DNA of 64,000 nucleotides from Sepioteuthis lessoniana (lineage: Eukaryota; Mollusca; Cephalopoda; Myopsida; Loliginidae), in the NCBI GenBank assembly GCA_963585895.1, contig OY757913.1, forward strand, positions 107,256,099-107,320,098, written 5' to 3'. The notes beneath the pieces were generated by a model that had not been told where the DNA came from, did no database searches, and worked only from the letters and a program-made list of their open reading frames with translations. The first letter of the stretch is position 1; the number at the start of each line of letters is the position of its first letter. This document shows positions 33,362-42,160 of the stretch, one piece after another. The position numbers and the translations under genes were made by a program.

Positions 33362-33416
<55 letters not shown>
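33362..33416. repeat. (TA)n microsatellite
   Basis: ~26 TA units immediately before the palindrome. Confidence 0.95.
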
Positions 33417-33421
<5 letters not shown>

Positions 33422-33435
33422 TGTTTGTTTTTTTT

Positions 33436-33544
33436 TATTGCGGACTTTATGTCCTCATCTTGGTAGGTTTTTGTTATTTCTTTTCACAAAGAAAAAGAAA
33501 CAACAAAAAACTACCAAGATGAGGACAAAAAGTCCGCAATCAAT
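33436..33544. repeat. near-perfect palindrome made of two SINE-6 tails
   Basis: The left arm ATTGCGGACTTTATGTCCTC..ATCTTGGTAGGTTTTTGTT pairs with the right arm AACAAAAAACTACCAAGATG..AGGACAAAAAGTCCGCAAT. The arms are ~38 bp with few mismatches and the spacer is ~30 bp. The right arm matches the SINE-6 tail at 27,786-27,825. Confidence 0.85.
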
Positions 33545-33600
33545 AAAAAAAATTAATTCTCAGATTAAGAAGCCTCATCTTAAAAATAAGGATCCCCAAT

Positions 33601-34245
33601 AAAGACAATATATATTTATTCTTAGTTTAACAAGTTTTATATATACAAATATATATATAAATTTCTTCCTACTTTACCAACACATGACATTAGCTTTTAA
33701 AGTTGGTCGATATATATCTATATATATATATGTGTGTGTATGTGTGTGCGCGCGCGTGTGTGCGTGCTAATATTGCTGTGTGTTTCGTAAGTTCGATTTC
33801 AACTTGATGCCAGGAAATTTTAACATTACTCAGAAGTTGCTAAATCTTAATAAATGTATCTATTTGAAATATAAATAATTTCTGACAAAAACAATTTTGG
33901 CAGTAGAACATTTGCTTGTTTATTTTGCCTGAGTAAATATTTTGTTGAATATCGATTAATATACATAATCTTATTAAATAAAGAATGAGTGCATATGTAT
34001 ATATGCCCTCATTCTTTCATTCATTCATATCCACACACACACACACACACACACACGACGTACGACAGTAGAATACCGCCATTTTAAATCATGAATTTCG
34101 GGAGTGAGTTTTGCTTGTTTTAAGTTTTGTCTATATGCAGCCAACTACAGTCAGTTGGAAAATGTCTATGAGGAAAGCAGCTCCACAATTAGGATAAGAC
34201 ATACTGTACTTATTGGTACTACTACTCGGCGCTCAAGTACAAAGT
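33601..34245. other. AT-rich with small microsatellites
   Basis: (TA)n(TG)n at about 33,716-33,770 and (CA)n at 34,032-34,057. No gene or family repeat was recognised between them. Confidence 0.5.
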
Positions 34246-34793
34246 TGCCCGGTCGGTTTGGGGCTGTAGAATACACCTACTGTTTCTCTGCAGAGAGGTA
34301 AGACTCCTATCAACGAGTGTCCTGGATATAACACCAAACAATTTGATGCTGACGTTCCAATAATGCAGGAGCATGAAGGAATGCAGAGTACCCCTTCATT
34401 GCCAACACTCCATTCTGGCCCGGAGGGGTAGCACCTGAAAAATTCTTATCAATCGGTCAAATAGAACAAAATGTGAACTTATGCTAAACTTAATGGCTTG
34501 AAATAGGACTGTTTTGGGATTTAAATTGCATACTTAAATTGCTAAAAGGAATTGTTTTTGTGTGCTTAACTGAATTGTTTGAAATAGAACTGCTTTAACA
34601 TTTAACTATGTAAACAAAAACTGTACTTATATTAAACTGAATTCTTTGAATTAAAACTGTTTGACTAAACAGAATAGCTTGAAATAGAAATGCTTTGGAC
34701 TTTTAAACTGTGTACTTGCTAAATTGAATTGTTTGAAATAGAACGGTTTATTTGTATAAAAACGGGTTTAGCATTAAATAGCATTTTTAGCCT
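34246..34793 (+). mobile_element. RPT-A, head to broken tail
   Basis: Head GCCCGGTCGGTTTGGGGCTG and GAGTGTCCTGGATATAACAC, CTGGCCCGGAGGGGTAGCAC, then several body subrepeats, ending GGGTTTAGCATTAAATAG. The hairpin is cut where LTR-gamma begins. Confidence 0.8.
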
Positions 34794-35096
34794 TGTTAGG
34801 GGCTAGAAATATAGACACAAGAAAGGAATTGAGTTAAACAAATATATTAACAAAGAGCAATAATACAACATATAGAAATGAGAAGGTTACCAGCGATAAT
34901 GTTTCGGTCCGACTACCAATGTTGTCTGCTGGAATATTGCCTTCTGCCAAAGAGCAGTACCGGCAGCTATTTATAGCTGGGAGAGTTTATGCGTGCGGGG
35001 GTAAATCACCATAACACCTCCGTCCTAAGTAAGTATTAACCCCGCAGGAGTCTCAATGTTTTTTTCTCTTTGGGTTAACGACGATAAAGTACGCCA
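34794..35096 (-). mobile_element. LTR-gamma, 303 bp, 3' LTR of a truncated LTR element
   Basis: In window order it begins TGTTAGGGGCTAG and ends AAAGTACGCCA, so its ends are TG...CA on either strand. On the reverse strand a TATA-box-like CTATAAATAG lies inside a short palindrome at about 34,967-34,980, a plausible LTR promoter. A polypurine tract touches its internal side (35,097-35,113). Only one LTR is present. Confidence 0.7.
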
Positions 35097-35113
35097 TTTT
35101 CCTTTTCCTCTTT
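35097..35113 (-). other. polypurine tract next to LTR-gamma
   Basis: The reverse strand reads AAAGAGGAAAAGGAAAA immediately inside the LTR. This is the expected position and composition of the plus-strand primer of an LTR retrotransposon. Confidence 0.7.
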
Positions 35114-35481
35114 AAATGGCGTTGTTCCGGGCCACTTGCGGAATTGGCATGTGAAAAGTATTGTAAATCACATCCATCACTTCTTTCTCTTCAGGAGGAA
35201 TGCTATCAGCATCGTCCGATCGGCGTTTTCTGAATTTGCTTAAATGTCTCCCGTGAGTAAACTGGGGACCTTCTTTTTTCAATTGTACCCATTTCCCAGA
35301 AAGTTTCATCATCACTAAATATCCGGAAAAATTTTCTCTCCGAGTTAGTAGCGTTTTTGGGTTTTGTTTGTTTGGGAAGTAGCTTGCTGAACACAGACCT
35401 GATTTTACGCGCAAATATTACCCTGGCTGGAGGTAATGATGATGGTGTGTTGTCGCTGGGTGTAATTCTATATAAATACAA
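35114..35481 (-). pseudogene. possible 3' end of an LTR-retrotransposon pol, frameshifted
   Basis: Two overlapping reverse frames (100 and 91 codons) end within ~5 to 95 bp of the polypurine tract. They include a segment SGKWVQ and, further on, GRHLSKFRKRR, which loosely resembles the basic C-terminal tail of Ty3/Gypsy-type pol. No protease, reverse transcriptase or integrase motif is present. The call rests mainly on position, between the polypurine tract and an RTE insertion that removes everything upstream. Host-exon origin is not excluded. Confidence 0.4.
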
Positions 35482-35491
35482 AACTGTATTC

Positions 35492-36415
35492 TTTCATCAT
35501 CATCATCATGTCGCGCCGCCTGCGCGGATATCCCTGACCGTCTCTCGCCATTTCTCCCTATCATTCATCGCCTCCGGCAGGTCTTCAGGATTACAACCCG
35601 TGTCCTCACATAGCTGCTGTATGTAAGTTCGTGCTGGTCGTCCCACTCTTGCACATCCATGAGTGGGGGTCCACAGGAGTACATCGCTTATGAGCTCGTC
35701 CTTGCTTCTCCAGCAGTGTCCTGCGTGTCTGGTTCGTCGAACTTGTATAGTTTTTGTGATGGGGGGCAAGTGTCCGTATAGTTGGAGTCTCGTGGGGTGT
35801 TGTCGCCAGGACTTGTTTAATACTGCTCTCAACATTCTTGTGTAATTTCCGTCCAGCCTCCTCTCCAGCCGCTTCGTAAGCGTCCATGTGGTGCATCCAT
35901 ATAGTAGTATCGACACAACCGCTGCCTGGAAGAAACTGCGTTTCATTTTATCTGTTAGGTCCGACTTCCATATGATCGAGAGCCTATCGATTGCTGTCCA
36001 TGCCTTCGTCAGTCGTGTGTCGATGTCCTTCTCGGTTGATGAGACGCTGCTTCCTAGGTAGGTAAATTTGTCGACTAGTTTCAGAGAGGCTCCGTCTAGT
36101 GTGGCAATGTTGCCTGTTTGGTTGTAACACATATATTCGGTTTTGTTTGCATTGACATGTAGGCCAATGCCAGCTGCAGCTCGTTCCAGACTATGTAGTA
36201 GTGTCTCTGCTTGATTAGGCGTATTCGCTAGTAACGCCAAGTCATCAGCGTAGTCGGCGTCCGTGATTGTTTTTGCGGGGTACCTTTTGCTTCTTCTCTT
36301 AGTCAGCTCAAAGCCATTTTCTCTGATTTTGTCGATCGAAGTCCTAAGCACATAGTCTAGACAGATGATAAAGAGGTACGGGGCTAGTGTGTCTCCTTGT
36401 AGTACTCCTGCAACA
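35492..36415 (-). mobile_element. RTE-type LINE, 5'-truncated, long open frame
   Basis: The reverse strand carries the 3' ~0.9 kb of the RTE family with an uninterrupted ~300-residue frame. It starts within the reverse transcriptase at AGVLQGDTLAPYLFIICLDY, then has the catalytic YADD (DADYADDLALLAN), LVDKFTYLGSSVSSTE, LLYGCTTWTLTKR, and the RRTRHAGHCWRSKDEL tail ending AGGAT. The terminus is the reverse (ATG)n, CATCATCATCATCATGTCGCG. The frame has no stop, unlike the near-complete copy at 47.4 kb, so this looks younger. It lacks the endonuclease and half the RT and cannot act alone. The open frame extends ~12 codons into non-RTE flank. Confidence 0.9.
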
Positions 36416-36495
36416 ATTAGTCGTCGAGAAGAGAGAAACAGAGTATGAAACATGAGTCAACCGTTTTAGCGAGATAAATAGAAATAAAACGTTGT

Positions 36496-36534
<39 letters not shown>

Positions 36535-37014
36535 GGGAGAGACAGACAGAGACAGAGACAGAGCAGATGAGGACCTTGATACTATCTCTCTCATTTTCTA
36601 TTGTTATTCGTGCACATGCTAGCACGCTGATTCTGTCTTCACAGTTTTGCGGTGGGTGTAAGACTTCTTCGCGGAGCTCACCCCAAAATAGGACAATAAT
36701 TTTTGGCTGTCCTCACATCGTCACGTCTACGATCCAACTGATCATTCTTATCTGTTTTCCAAGCGGCTTTCAATCCCCTAAAACTTTTCCGTTTACTTTT
36801 CTTCCAGCCAATCTGCCACCGATGCAGATACAATTTTTTAACCCGGGCATCAGCTGCTTTCCTGACGTTGACCTCCCCATTCGTTTTTCCCTTATAGCCA
36901 CCTCTCCCTCTCCCTCTGCTTGAATCGATTATCCTTTCCTTTCATCAATCCCGAGGTCGACCCGTAAATCTTCCGAGGGAACAACTCACAATCAACCGGA
37001 GAACCTGACTATTT
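36416..37014. other. no recognised gene; (GA)n tract
   Basis: (GA)n at about 36,499-36,532 and CAGAGA variants follow. A 118-codon forward frame at 36,567-36,923 is hydrophobic at its start and rich in Ser/Pro/Phe. No domain was recognised. The reverse strand of 36,650-36,920 is also locally open in pieces. Confidence 0.4.
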
Positions 37015-37106
37015 TATTGATTTTCATTGATCCAAGTACACCTGAGAATTTCATTGATCTACATACTCCTGAGACTTTCATTGATCCAGGTACTCCTGAG
37101 ACTTCT
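37015..37106 (+). repeat. minisatellite, ~28-bp unit, three copies
   Basis: TTTCATTGATCCAAGTACAC, TTTCATTGATCTACATACTC and TTTCATTGATCCAGGTACTC, each followed by CTGAGA. It is a short tandem array with ~85% identity between units. Confidence 0.85.
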
Positions 37107-37377
37107 TTCTTGTGCAATTGAGCAGTCTGATTTCTATTATTGTCATCCTCGTCCTGAAGTCTTATTCATTAGATGAATTTTTAATTCTAGAAAATAATAA
37201 CATGCGACATGAAATTCGGTCTGGTGAGTATTGAAGATGCATAATCTTGTTTCTATCAAAACTGCTGATAAAAAAGGAAATGATTAAAACGAATCGAGAA
37301 ATGGCACCAACTCGTCTCGCCGGAGTTTAGAAGTTTAGGGATTAACATTTTAGTATAAAAGTTGCTGACTAGTTTGG

Positions 37378-38190
37378 TTTGGTTTTTTAACAGACCAACC
37401 TTTGTCGTTTATTACATGACTAATCCTCTTTATACATATATATTAAATATATATGATTTTCTTTGGTACAGATTTTAAGGCATATCAACCATTTTAGGTT
37501 ATTCAATGGCAAATCCTCCCCATCTATATTTATTCAATAAATAGGATTTGGTTTGTTTGGTTGGTTTTTAAGGGATATCAAGTATAGTAAAGTTATTTAA
37601 TGCCGAATTCTGTTTATACATATATATTAAATATATATGATTTGGTTTGGTTTTGTTGGGTTTTATGGCATATCAACCATTGTAGATTATTTAATGGCAA
37701 ATGCTCTTTATGCATGTACATTAACTATATAAGATTTGGTTTTGTTGGGTTTTACGGGATGTCAACCATTGTTGGTTATTTAATGCCAAATCCTCTTTAT
37801 ACATATATATTGAATATATAGGATTTGGTTTGGTTGGTTTTTATGGCATATCAACCATTGTAGGTTATTTAATGCCAAATCCTCTTTATACATATATATT
37901 AAATATATAGGGTTCGGTTTGGTATGGTTTTCATGGCATATCAACCATTGTTGGTTATTTAATGCCAAATCCTCTTTATACATATATATTAAATATATAG
38001 GATTTGGTTTGGTTGGTTTTTATGGCATATCAACCATTGTAGGTTATTTAATGCCAAATCCTCTTTATACATATATATTAAATATATATGAATTGGTTAG
38101 GTTGGATTTTATGGCATATCAACCATTGTAGGTTATTTAATGCCAAATCCTCTTTATACATATATATTAAATATATAGGATTTGTTTACA
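37378..38190 (-). repeat. RPT-A tail-unit array, about nine units of ~89 bp
   Basis: Each unit is GGTTTGGTTGG..TATGGCATATCAACC, GGTTATTTAATGCCAAAT, CTCTTTATACATATATATTA, then AATATATAGG. Unit starts are near 37,378, 37,470, 37,550, 37,640, 37,735, 37,825, 37,915, 38,005 and 38,090. The last four are nearly identical, while the first two are diverged. Open frames of 60-70 codons in it are translated repeat. Confidence 0.9.
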
Positions 38191-38299
38191 CATTTTGTAA
38201 ATGACATTCGTAAACAATCTAACAAAAATAATTCTTTTTACTATTAATGATTTATTTGCGCACCTTTAAATGAATAGACATAATCCTGGTGTGAAAATA

Positions 38300-38538
38300 T
38301 CTCAAAAGATTAAAAAATAATAATAATTAGCAGAAAATTTTTCAAGAATGCAGCAAAATAACGCAAAAAGTTTATACAACTTTACACAACTGAGTGGGGA
38401 AGGTGATCCACTGAGAATCGTGCATGCAATTTGACCATGAGAACAATTGATATATTTACAACCCAGAATCCGTCTTGGAGAATGAGATGAACAAAATTCT
38501 TTGGGATTTTGAGATATAAACAGGTCACCTAATCTAGG
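38300..38538 (+). mobile_element. R2-like LINE, part 1
   Basis: Broken frame carrying the late-polyprotein order. AAGAATGCAGCAAAATAACG corresponds to a CSKLAQKEYK-type Cys/Lys block, then ACCCAGAATCCGTCTTGGAG and TGGGATTTTGAGATA..CAGGTCACCTAATC, equivalent to LWDFxIQTDHLI. It is interrupted by RPT-A at 38,539. Confidence 0.7.
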
Positions 38539-39114
38539 TTGCCCAGTCGGCTGGGGCTGAAGAATACACTGACTGCTTCTCTGCAAAGGAGTAAGACCGC
38601 CCCCCAACGAGTGTCTTGGATATGACACTAAACAATCTGATTGTAAGATTCCATCAATGCTAGAGCTTTGAGGAATGCGGAGTACCCCTTCATTACCATC
38701 GCTCCCAGGTCCACTCTGGCCCGGAGTGGTAGCACCTGATAGGGCCCTATCTATGGGTTAAATAGAACTAACACCATGCATATGCTAAAATGAATTGTTT
38801 GAGTGAACTGAATAGCCTGAAATAGAAATCTTTTTTCACAATTAAACCGTACTTACATTTAAACTGCGTGCTTATGCTTAACTGAATTATTTCAAATAGA
38901 ACTGTTTTTTGACATTAAAACTGTATTTGTACTTAACTGAATTGTTACATATAACTGCTTGAATAGTTTGAAATGGAAATGTTTTTGACAATTAAACTGT
39001 ACTTATGCTAAAGTGAATTGTTTTAAATAGAACAGATTATTTCCATAAAAATGGATTTGGCGTTAAATAACCTACAAAGGTTGATATGGTATAAAACCCA
39101 CCAAACCAAACCAA
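38539..39114 (+). mobile_element. RPT-A reference copy, 576 bp, 12-bp TSD
   Basis: This is the cleanest copy, with both ends fixed by ACCTAATCTAGG at 38,527-38,538 and 39,115-39,126. The order is: head (TTGCCCAGTCGGCTGGGGCT, GAGTGTCTTGGATATGACAC), a conserved 'GGAGTACCCCTTCATTACCA..GGTAGCACCTGATAGGGCCC' block, then 4-5 body subrepeats (AAATAGAACTG type). The tail is GGCGTTAAATAACCTACAAA..GGTTGATATGG and then (AAACC)n. It has no ORF and no obvious A/B box at the start. Long duplications and a repeat tail argue for LINE-driven retroposition. Confidence 0.88.
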
Positions 39115-39126
39115 ACCTAATCTAGG

Positions 39127-39497
39127 CCAGACGAGCTGACCTAGTCAACAAAAAAAAAAAAAAACGAGAACCTGTCGAAGAGAGATTTTTGCCTTCCCTG
39201 CAAACAACAGAATAAAATTAAAAGAAAGCAAAAAGAGAATATCTACATCTTGCTCGAGAATTAAAAAGATAACTATGTAACATGAAGGTGTCGGTGATAC
39301 CAATTATTATTGGAGCACTCGGAACAATCCCCAAAGTCTTGTTGAACGGACTGAAAATCAAGTGACTACTACAGACCATCCATACAGCATTCTTAAGCTC
39401 GGCCAGAATACTAAGAAGAATCCTGGAGACTTGAAAAAACATCTCACACACAAACTCTTGTGGAAATCCATCAGCTAACGCCGGTGTAAAATATATC
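39127..39497 (+). mobile_element. R2-like LINE, part 2 and 3' end
   Basis: Resumes with AACAACAGAATAAAATTAAA (an NxRIxLKE-like block), then ATACCAATTATTATTGGAGC (PIIIGALGT) and AGACCATCCATACAGCATTC. AGAATCCTGGAGACTTG follows (RILET). It ends GAGTAAAATGATAATAA. Stops are present in the frame. Confidence 0.75.
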
Positions 39498-39688
39498 TCG
39501 AGGAGTAAAATGATAATAACTTGGAAATCAAAGAAGCAATCGAGACCATCCAGACTACTTTATTGTTAAGATTGACGTGAATACTCAGTAGAGTCCTGGA
39601 GACTTGACCAAACCTGCTGTCACTCACACACCAATGAAAAACTACCAGCTAATTCGAAGTAAACGTGCAAAGTGTTATATAATAATTT
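39498..39688 (+). mobile_element. second R2-like LINE 3' end, directly adjoining
   Basis: Starts at the equivalent of LEIK..ETIQTT (GAGACCATCCAGACTACTTT), continues AGAGTCCTGGAGACTTGACC and ends AATAATTTAATAG. It abuts the 3' end of the preceding copy in the same orientation. Confidence 0.7.
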
Positions 39689-39983
39689 AATAGATTAAAA
39701 ATAAGAAAATTAGTGATTAAGTGTCTCGCACTTGTAAATTAATAAATGACAAAATTAATACAAGATGGCAGCATACATAACTTTGCAGTATAAAGTAAAC
39801 CACCCTTCCCAGAATGCCCTGCATCATGCCTCGGAATGATCATCAGGTAATAAACTCTTTGATGATCACATGGTAGAGAAACTGACTCTCCCTGACAATC
39901 CACTCGATCCTAATTTACGTATAAATATGTCCTACCATTGATATTGATCACATTTTATTTACAAATATAGAAAACTACATCAT

Positions 39984-39985
39984 CA

Positions 39986-40012
<27 letters not shown>
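39984..40012. repeat. (TA)n microsatellite
   Basis: TA tract at the 5' truncation point of the RTE fragment that follows. Confidence 0.95.
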
Positions 40013-40017
<5 letters not shown>

Positions 40018-40436
40018 AGCAGTAGTCGTGTCGATACTTCCGTATGGATACACTACATGGATGCTAACTAAACATATGGAGAAAAAGCTTGATAGCAACT
40101 ACACAAGAATGCTGCGAACAATATTGAACAAGTCCTGGAGGCAAACACACCACAAAGCAGCAGCTGTACGGCCACTTAATACCCATAACGAAAACTAACC
40201 AAGGTAAACGAACCAGACATCTGGCACACTGCTGGAGAAGTAGGGACGAACTCATAAGCGACGTACTCCTGTGGACCCCTTCACATGTACGAGCAAAGGC
40301 AGGACGATCAGCTAGAACCAACATACAACAACTCTGTGCCGATACAGGAGGTAGCCCTGAAGACCTGCCGGAAGCAATGGACGATAGAGAAAGGTGGCGA
40401 GAAAGGGTCAGGGATATCAGTGTTGATGGCGAACAT
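40013..40436 (+). mobile_element. RTE-type LINE 3' part between two TA tracts
   Basis: Blocks in order: ATACTTCCGTATGGATACAC (LLYGxT), GCTAACTAAACATATGGAGA, ATGCTGCGAACAATATTGAA, CTCATAAGCGACGTACTCCT (LISDVLL), then ACCTGCCGGAAGCAATGGAC. It ends GAACATGATATATA, where the usual (ATG)n has become (TA)n. Frameshifts are present, for example near 40,155. Both flanks are TA tracts. Confidence 0.85.
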
Positions 40437-40465
40437 GATATATATATATATATATATATATATAT
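40437..40465. repeat. (TA)n microsatellite replacing an RTE (ATG)n tail
   Basis: Begins directly at ATGATATATA at the element terminus. Confidence 0.9.
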
Positions 40466-40557
40466 TGATAATCTAGCTTGCTATATTTATAAGCAAAGTG
40501 TGATCAATATCGCTGATATAGCGTATTTAATTTTATACTCTGCGTCTACCCTGTACT

Positions 40558-40622
40558 TATATATATATATATACATATATATATGTGTGTGTGTGTGTAT
40601 GTGTGTGTGTGTGTGTGAGAGA
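40558..40622. repeat. (TA)n(TG)n(GA)n compound microsatellite
   Basis: TA, TG and short GA blocks in series. Confidence 0.95.
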
Positions 40623-41290
40623 GAAAGTGGGAAAATAGGTAGGTAGATAGGTATATGTAAGTTTGTCACTAAACTCATTGTTTATAAGTATTCAAAGTCT
40701 TCTCACCCAAAATCAAGATAAAGAGAATCCGCTTCTTGGTTGGATTCATCTCTCAGCAAAATGGCTGCCTCAAATTGCAAAGCAGCGGTTATAACTGAAG
40801 ACAAACTTCCAGCGAAACAAAGAAAATGTCTTGGAGCATTGGAAGTACTTTCTTTGTGTCTTGTTTACCAATCTGTCAAGGCCAAACCCTTCGAGCCAGC
40901 CGATTGTCCAGTGACAAAATCTAAGTCGGTGTCAAAGAACTGCGTTCACTAATCACGATTCTGACATTTTTACATCGAAGCGTCGCCTGCATTGTCTCCT
41001 TATAACAATTTAAACTAGTCTGTTTTATCATTTTTCATATCTACGAGGGTGTGCTGAAAACTTCGCGTCCTAACCAAATAGATAATAACATTTCATTAAT
41101 TTTTCGAATAGATTTAAATAGAGTATGCATTAGAAGTTCTAAATAAGGACCTGTTTGTCAGAGAACATCGTGACAAAAGCAAGCAAATAAAGAAACTTAA
41201 AATAACTTGTTTGTTTATTTTTTTATCTTTTTCATTGAGATGCTCTTAGTATGAATGTAGGAAGTAGAATGTCCACCTCGATCGTAATTT
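40623..41290. other. mostly unrecognised; possible mariner-like terminus
   Basis: At about 41,043 the sequence ACGAGGGTGTGCTGAAAAC resembles the type of end sequence carried by several mariner elements. No partner inverted repeat or transposase was found nearby. A 70-codon forward frame at 40,740-40,952 has no recognised domain. Confidence 0.35.
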
Positions 41291-41292
41291 CT

Positions 41293-41470
41293 AAGTGGAG
41301 ACTTTTGGTAAGAATCTGTTACATCTCCCTCCGGCTATACGTAAATAGTGGGGCATATTGGGTTCTTTAGCCTTGGTAAAGCCACCTGTCTAGGAAAAGG
41401 AAAGTCCTGAATTCAAATCTGCTTAGAAATTGTGCTTTTGTCACATCCGGCTTGTGCTGGAAGGGTTAAA
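41293..41470 (+). mobile_element. SINE-1 3' two-thirds, diverged
   Basis: CATCTCCCTCCGGCTATACG, GGGTTCTTTAGCCTTGG and GTCTAGGAAAAGGAAAGTCC follow the SINE-1 body order. Confidence 0.65.
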
Positions 41471-41587
41471 TAAATACAAAGCTATTTATTTAAATGTTTA
41501 AGAAAAATAAGAGTTGTTTTTATTTGGTGGGGATGCTTGATGACCTGACGAAAGAATAAGTATAATAACGTATATTTTCTTGTAGTT

Positions 41588-41612
41588 GATTTGGTTGAGG
41601 TTTATGACATAT
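41588..41612 (-). mobile_element. RPT-A tail, left of LTR-alpha
   Basis: GATTTGGTTGAGGTTTATGAC then ATAT. This is the reverse tail up to the insertion point; it resumes at 42,161. Confidence 0.75.
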
Positions 41613-42160
41613 TGCTGTATTACCGTGATGATTGAAGGGCCATAATGAAGGACTCATGGAAGCCTGATGAGACCATAACACGTTCTTAACAAAAATATAT
41701 CTCTCATTATAATTCGAAAGGTCCGAAGTTGGCGTCATAGAGAGAAAGAGAGAGAAACAGCGAGACGCAGGACGCAAAATCAGACTGGCGGATGACTGCT
41801 ATTTTGACCCATATCTTCTTAACCACGTTGATTTTATATTCAGGGCCCCACTTAGAACTTCTTCTGCTTCTCGACCGGTAGCCCACTGCTCCACGCTACG
41901 GGTGGTACCCAACGTGGCCTCTGCCCTGATTGGGTTGCGACTCCAACTGGCTAACGAAAACTGACCGTGATTATTCGTCTGACTGTGGATACCTGTGTAT
42001 ATATGATTTCATAACGCTTACACCGTTCTTCTGGTTCATGATTTACGTGATCTTGTCACACCCAGGCATCGCTTTCCGGTAATCACTTTGTTTACACAGC
42101 CGGAACATCCTGTCCAAGAAATCCCTGATTGACTGCTCCGTCAAAGGTCAATATGCAACA
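41613..42160 (-). mobile_element. solo LTR-alpha, 548 bp, old, TSD ATAT/ATTT
   Basis: Begins TGCTGTATTACC and ends GGTCAATATGCAACA. Family markers in reverse order are AAATATATCTCTCATTATAA, TATTTTGACCC and GACTGCTCCGTCAAAGG. Flanks ATAT (41,609-41,612) and ATTT (42,161-42,164) fit a 4-bp duplication with one change. The interrupted RPT-A tail reads through once the LTR is skipped. Confidence 0.75.

Noticed and set aside
35506-36453. 315-codon frame as an intact host protein
   Set aside because: It is the RT and C-terminal part of the RTE LINE, 5'-truncated, with a few added flank codons.
36567-36923. 118-codon forward frame as a host gene
   Set aside because: No recognised domain, no initiation context, and low-complexity residues next to a GA microsatellite. 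Kept only as part of an unassigned stretch.
37600-38131. Open frames on both strands in the tail array (repeated YLMPNPLYTY)
   Set aside because: Translated tandem repeat; no independent evidence for coding.
37378-38190. Regularly spaced ~89-bp repeats suggesting a CRISPR array
   Set aside because: Whole units are repeated with no unique spacers, the context is animal, and the unit is the RPT-A tail.
41043-41075. A complete mariner element at the ACGAGGGTGTGCTGAAAAC end
   Set aside because: No second inverted repeat, no TA-bounded partner and no transposase were found.
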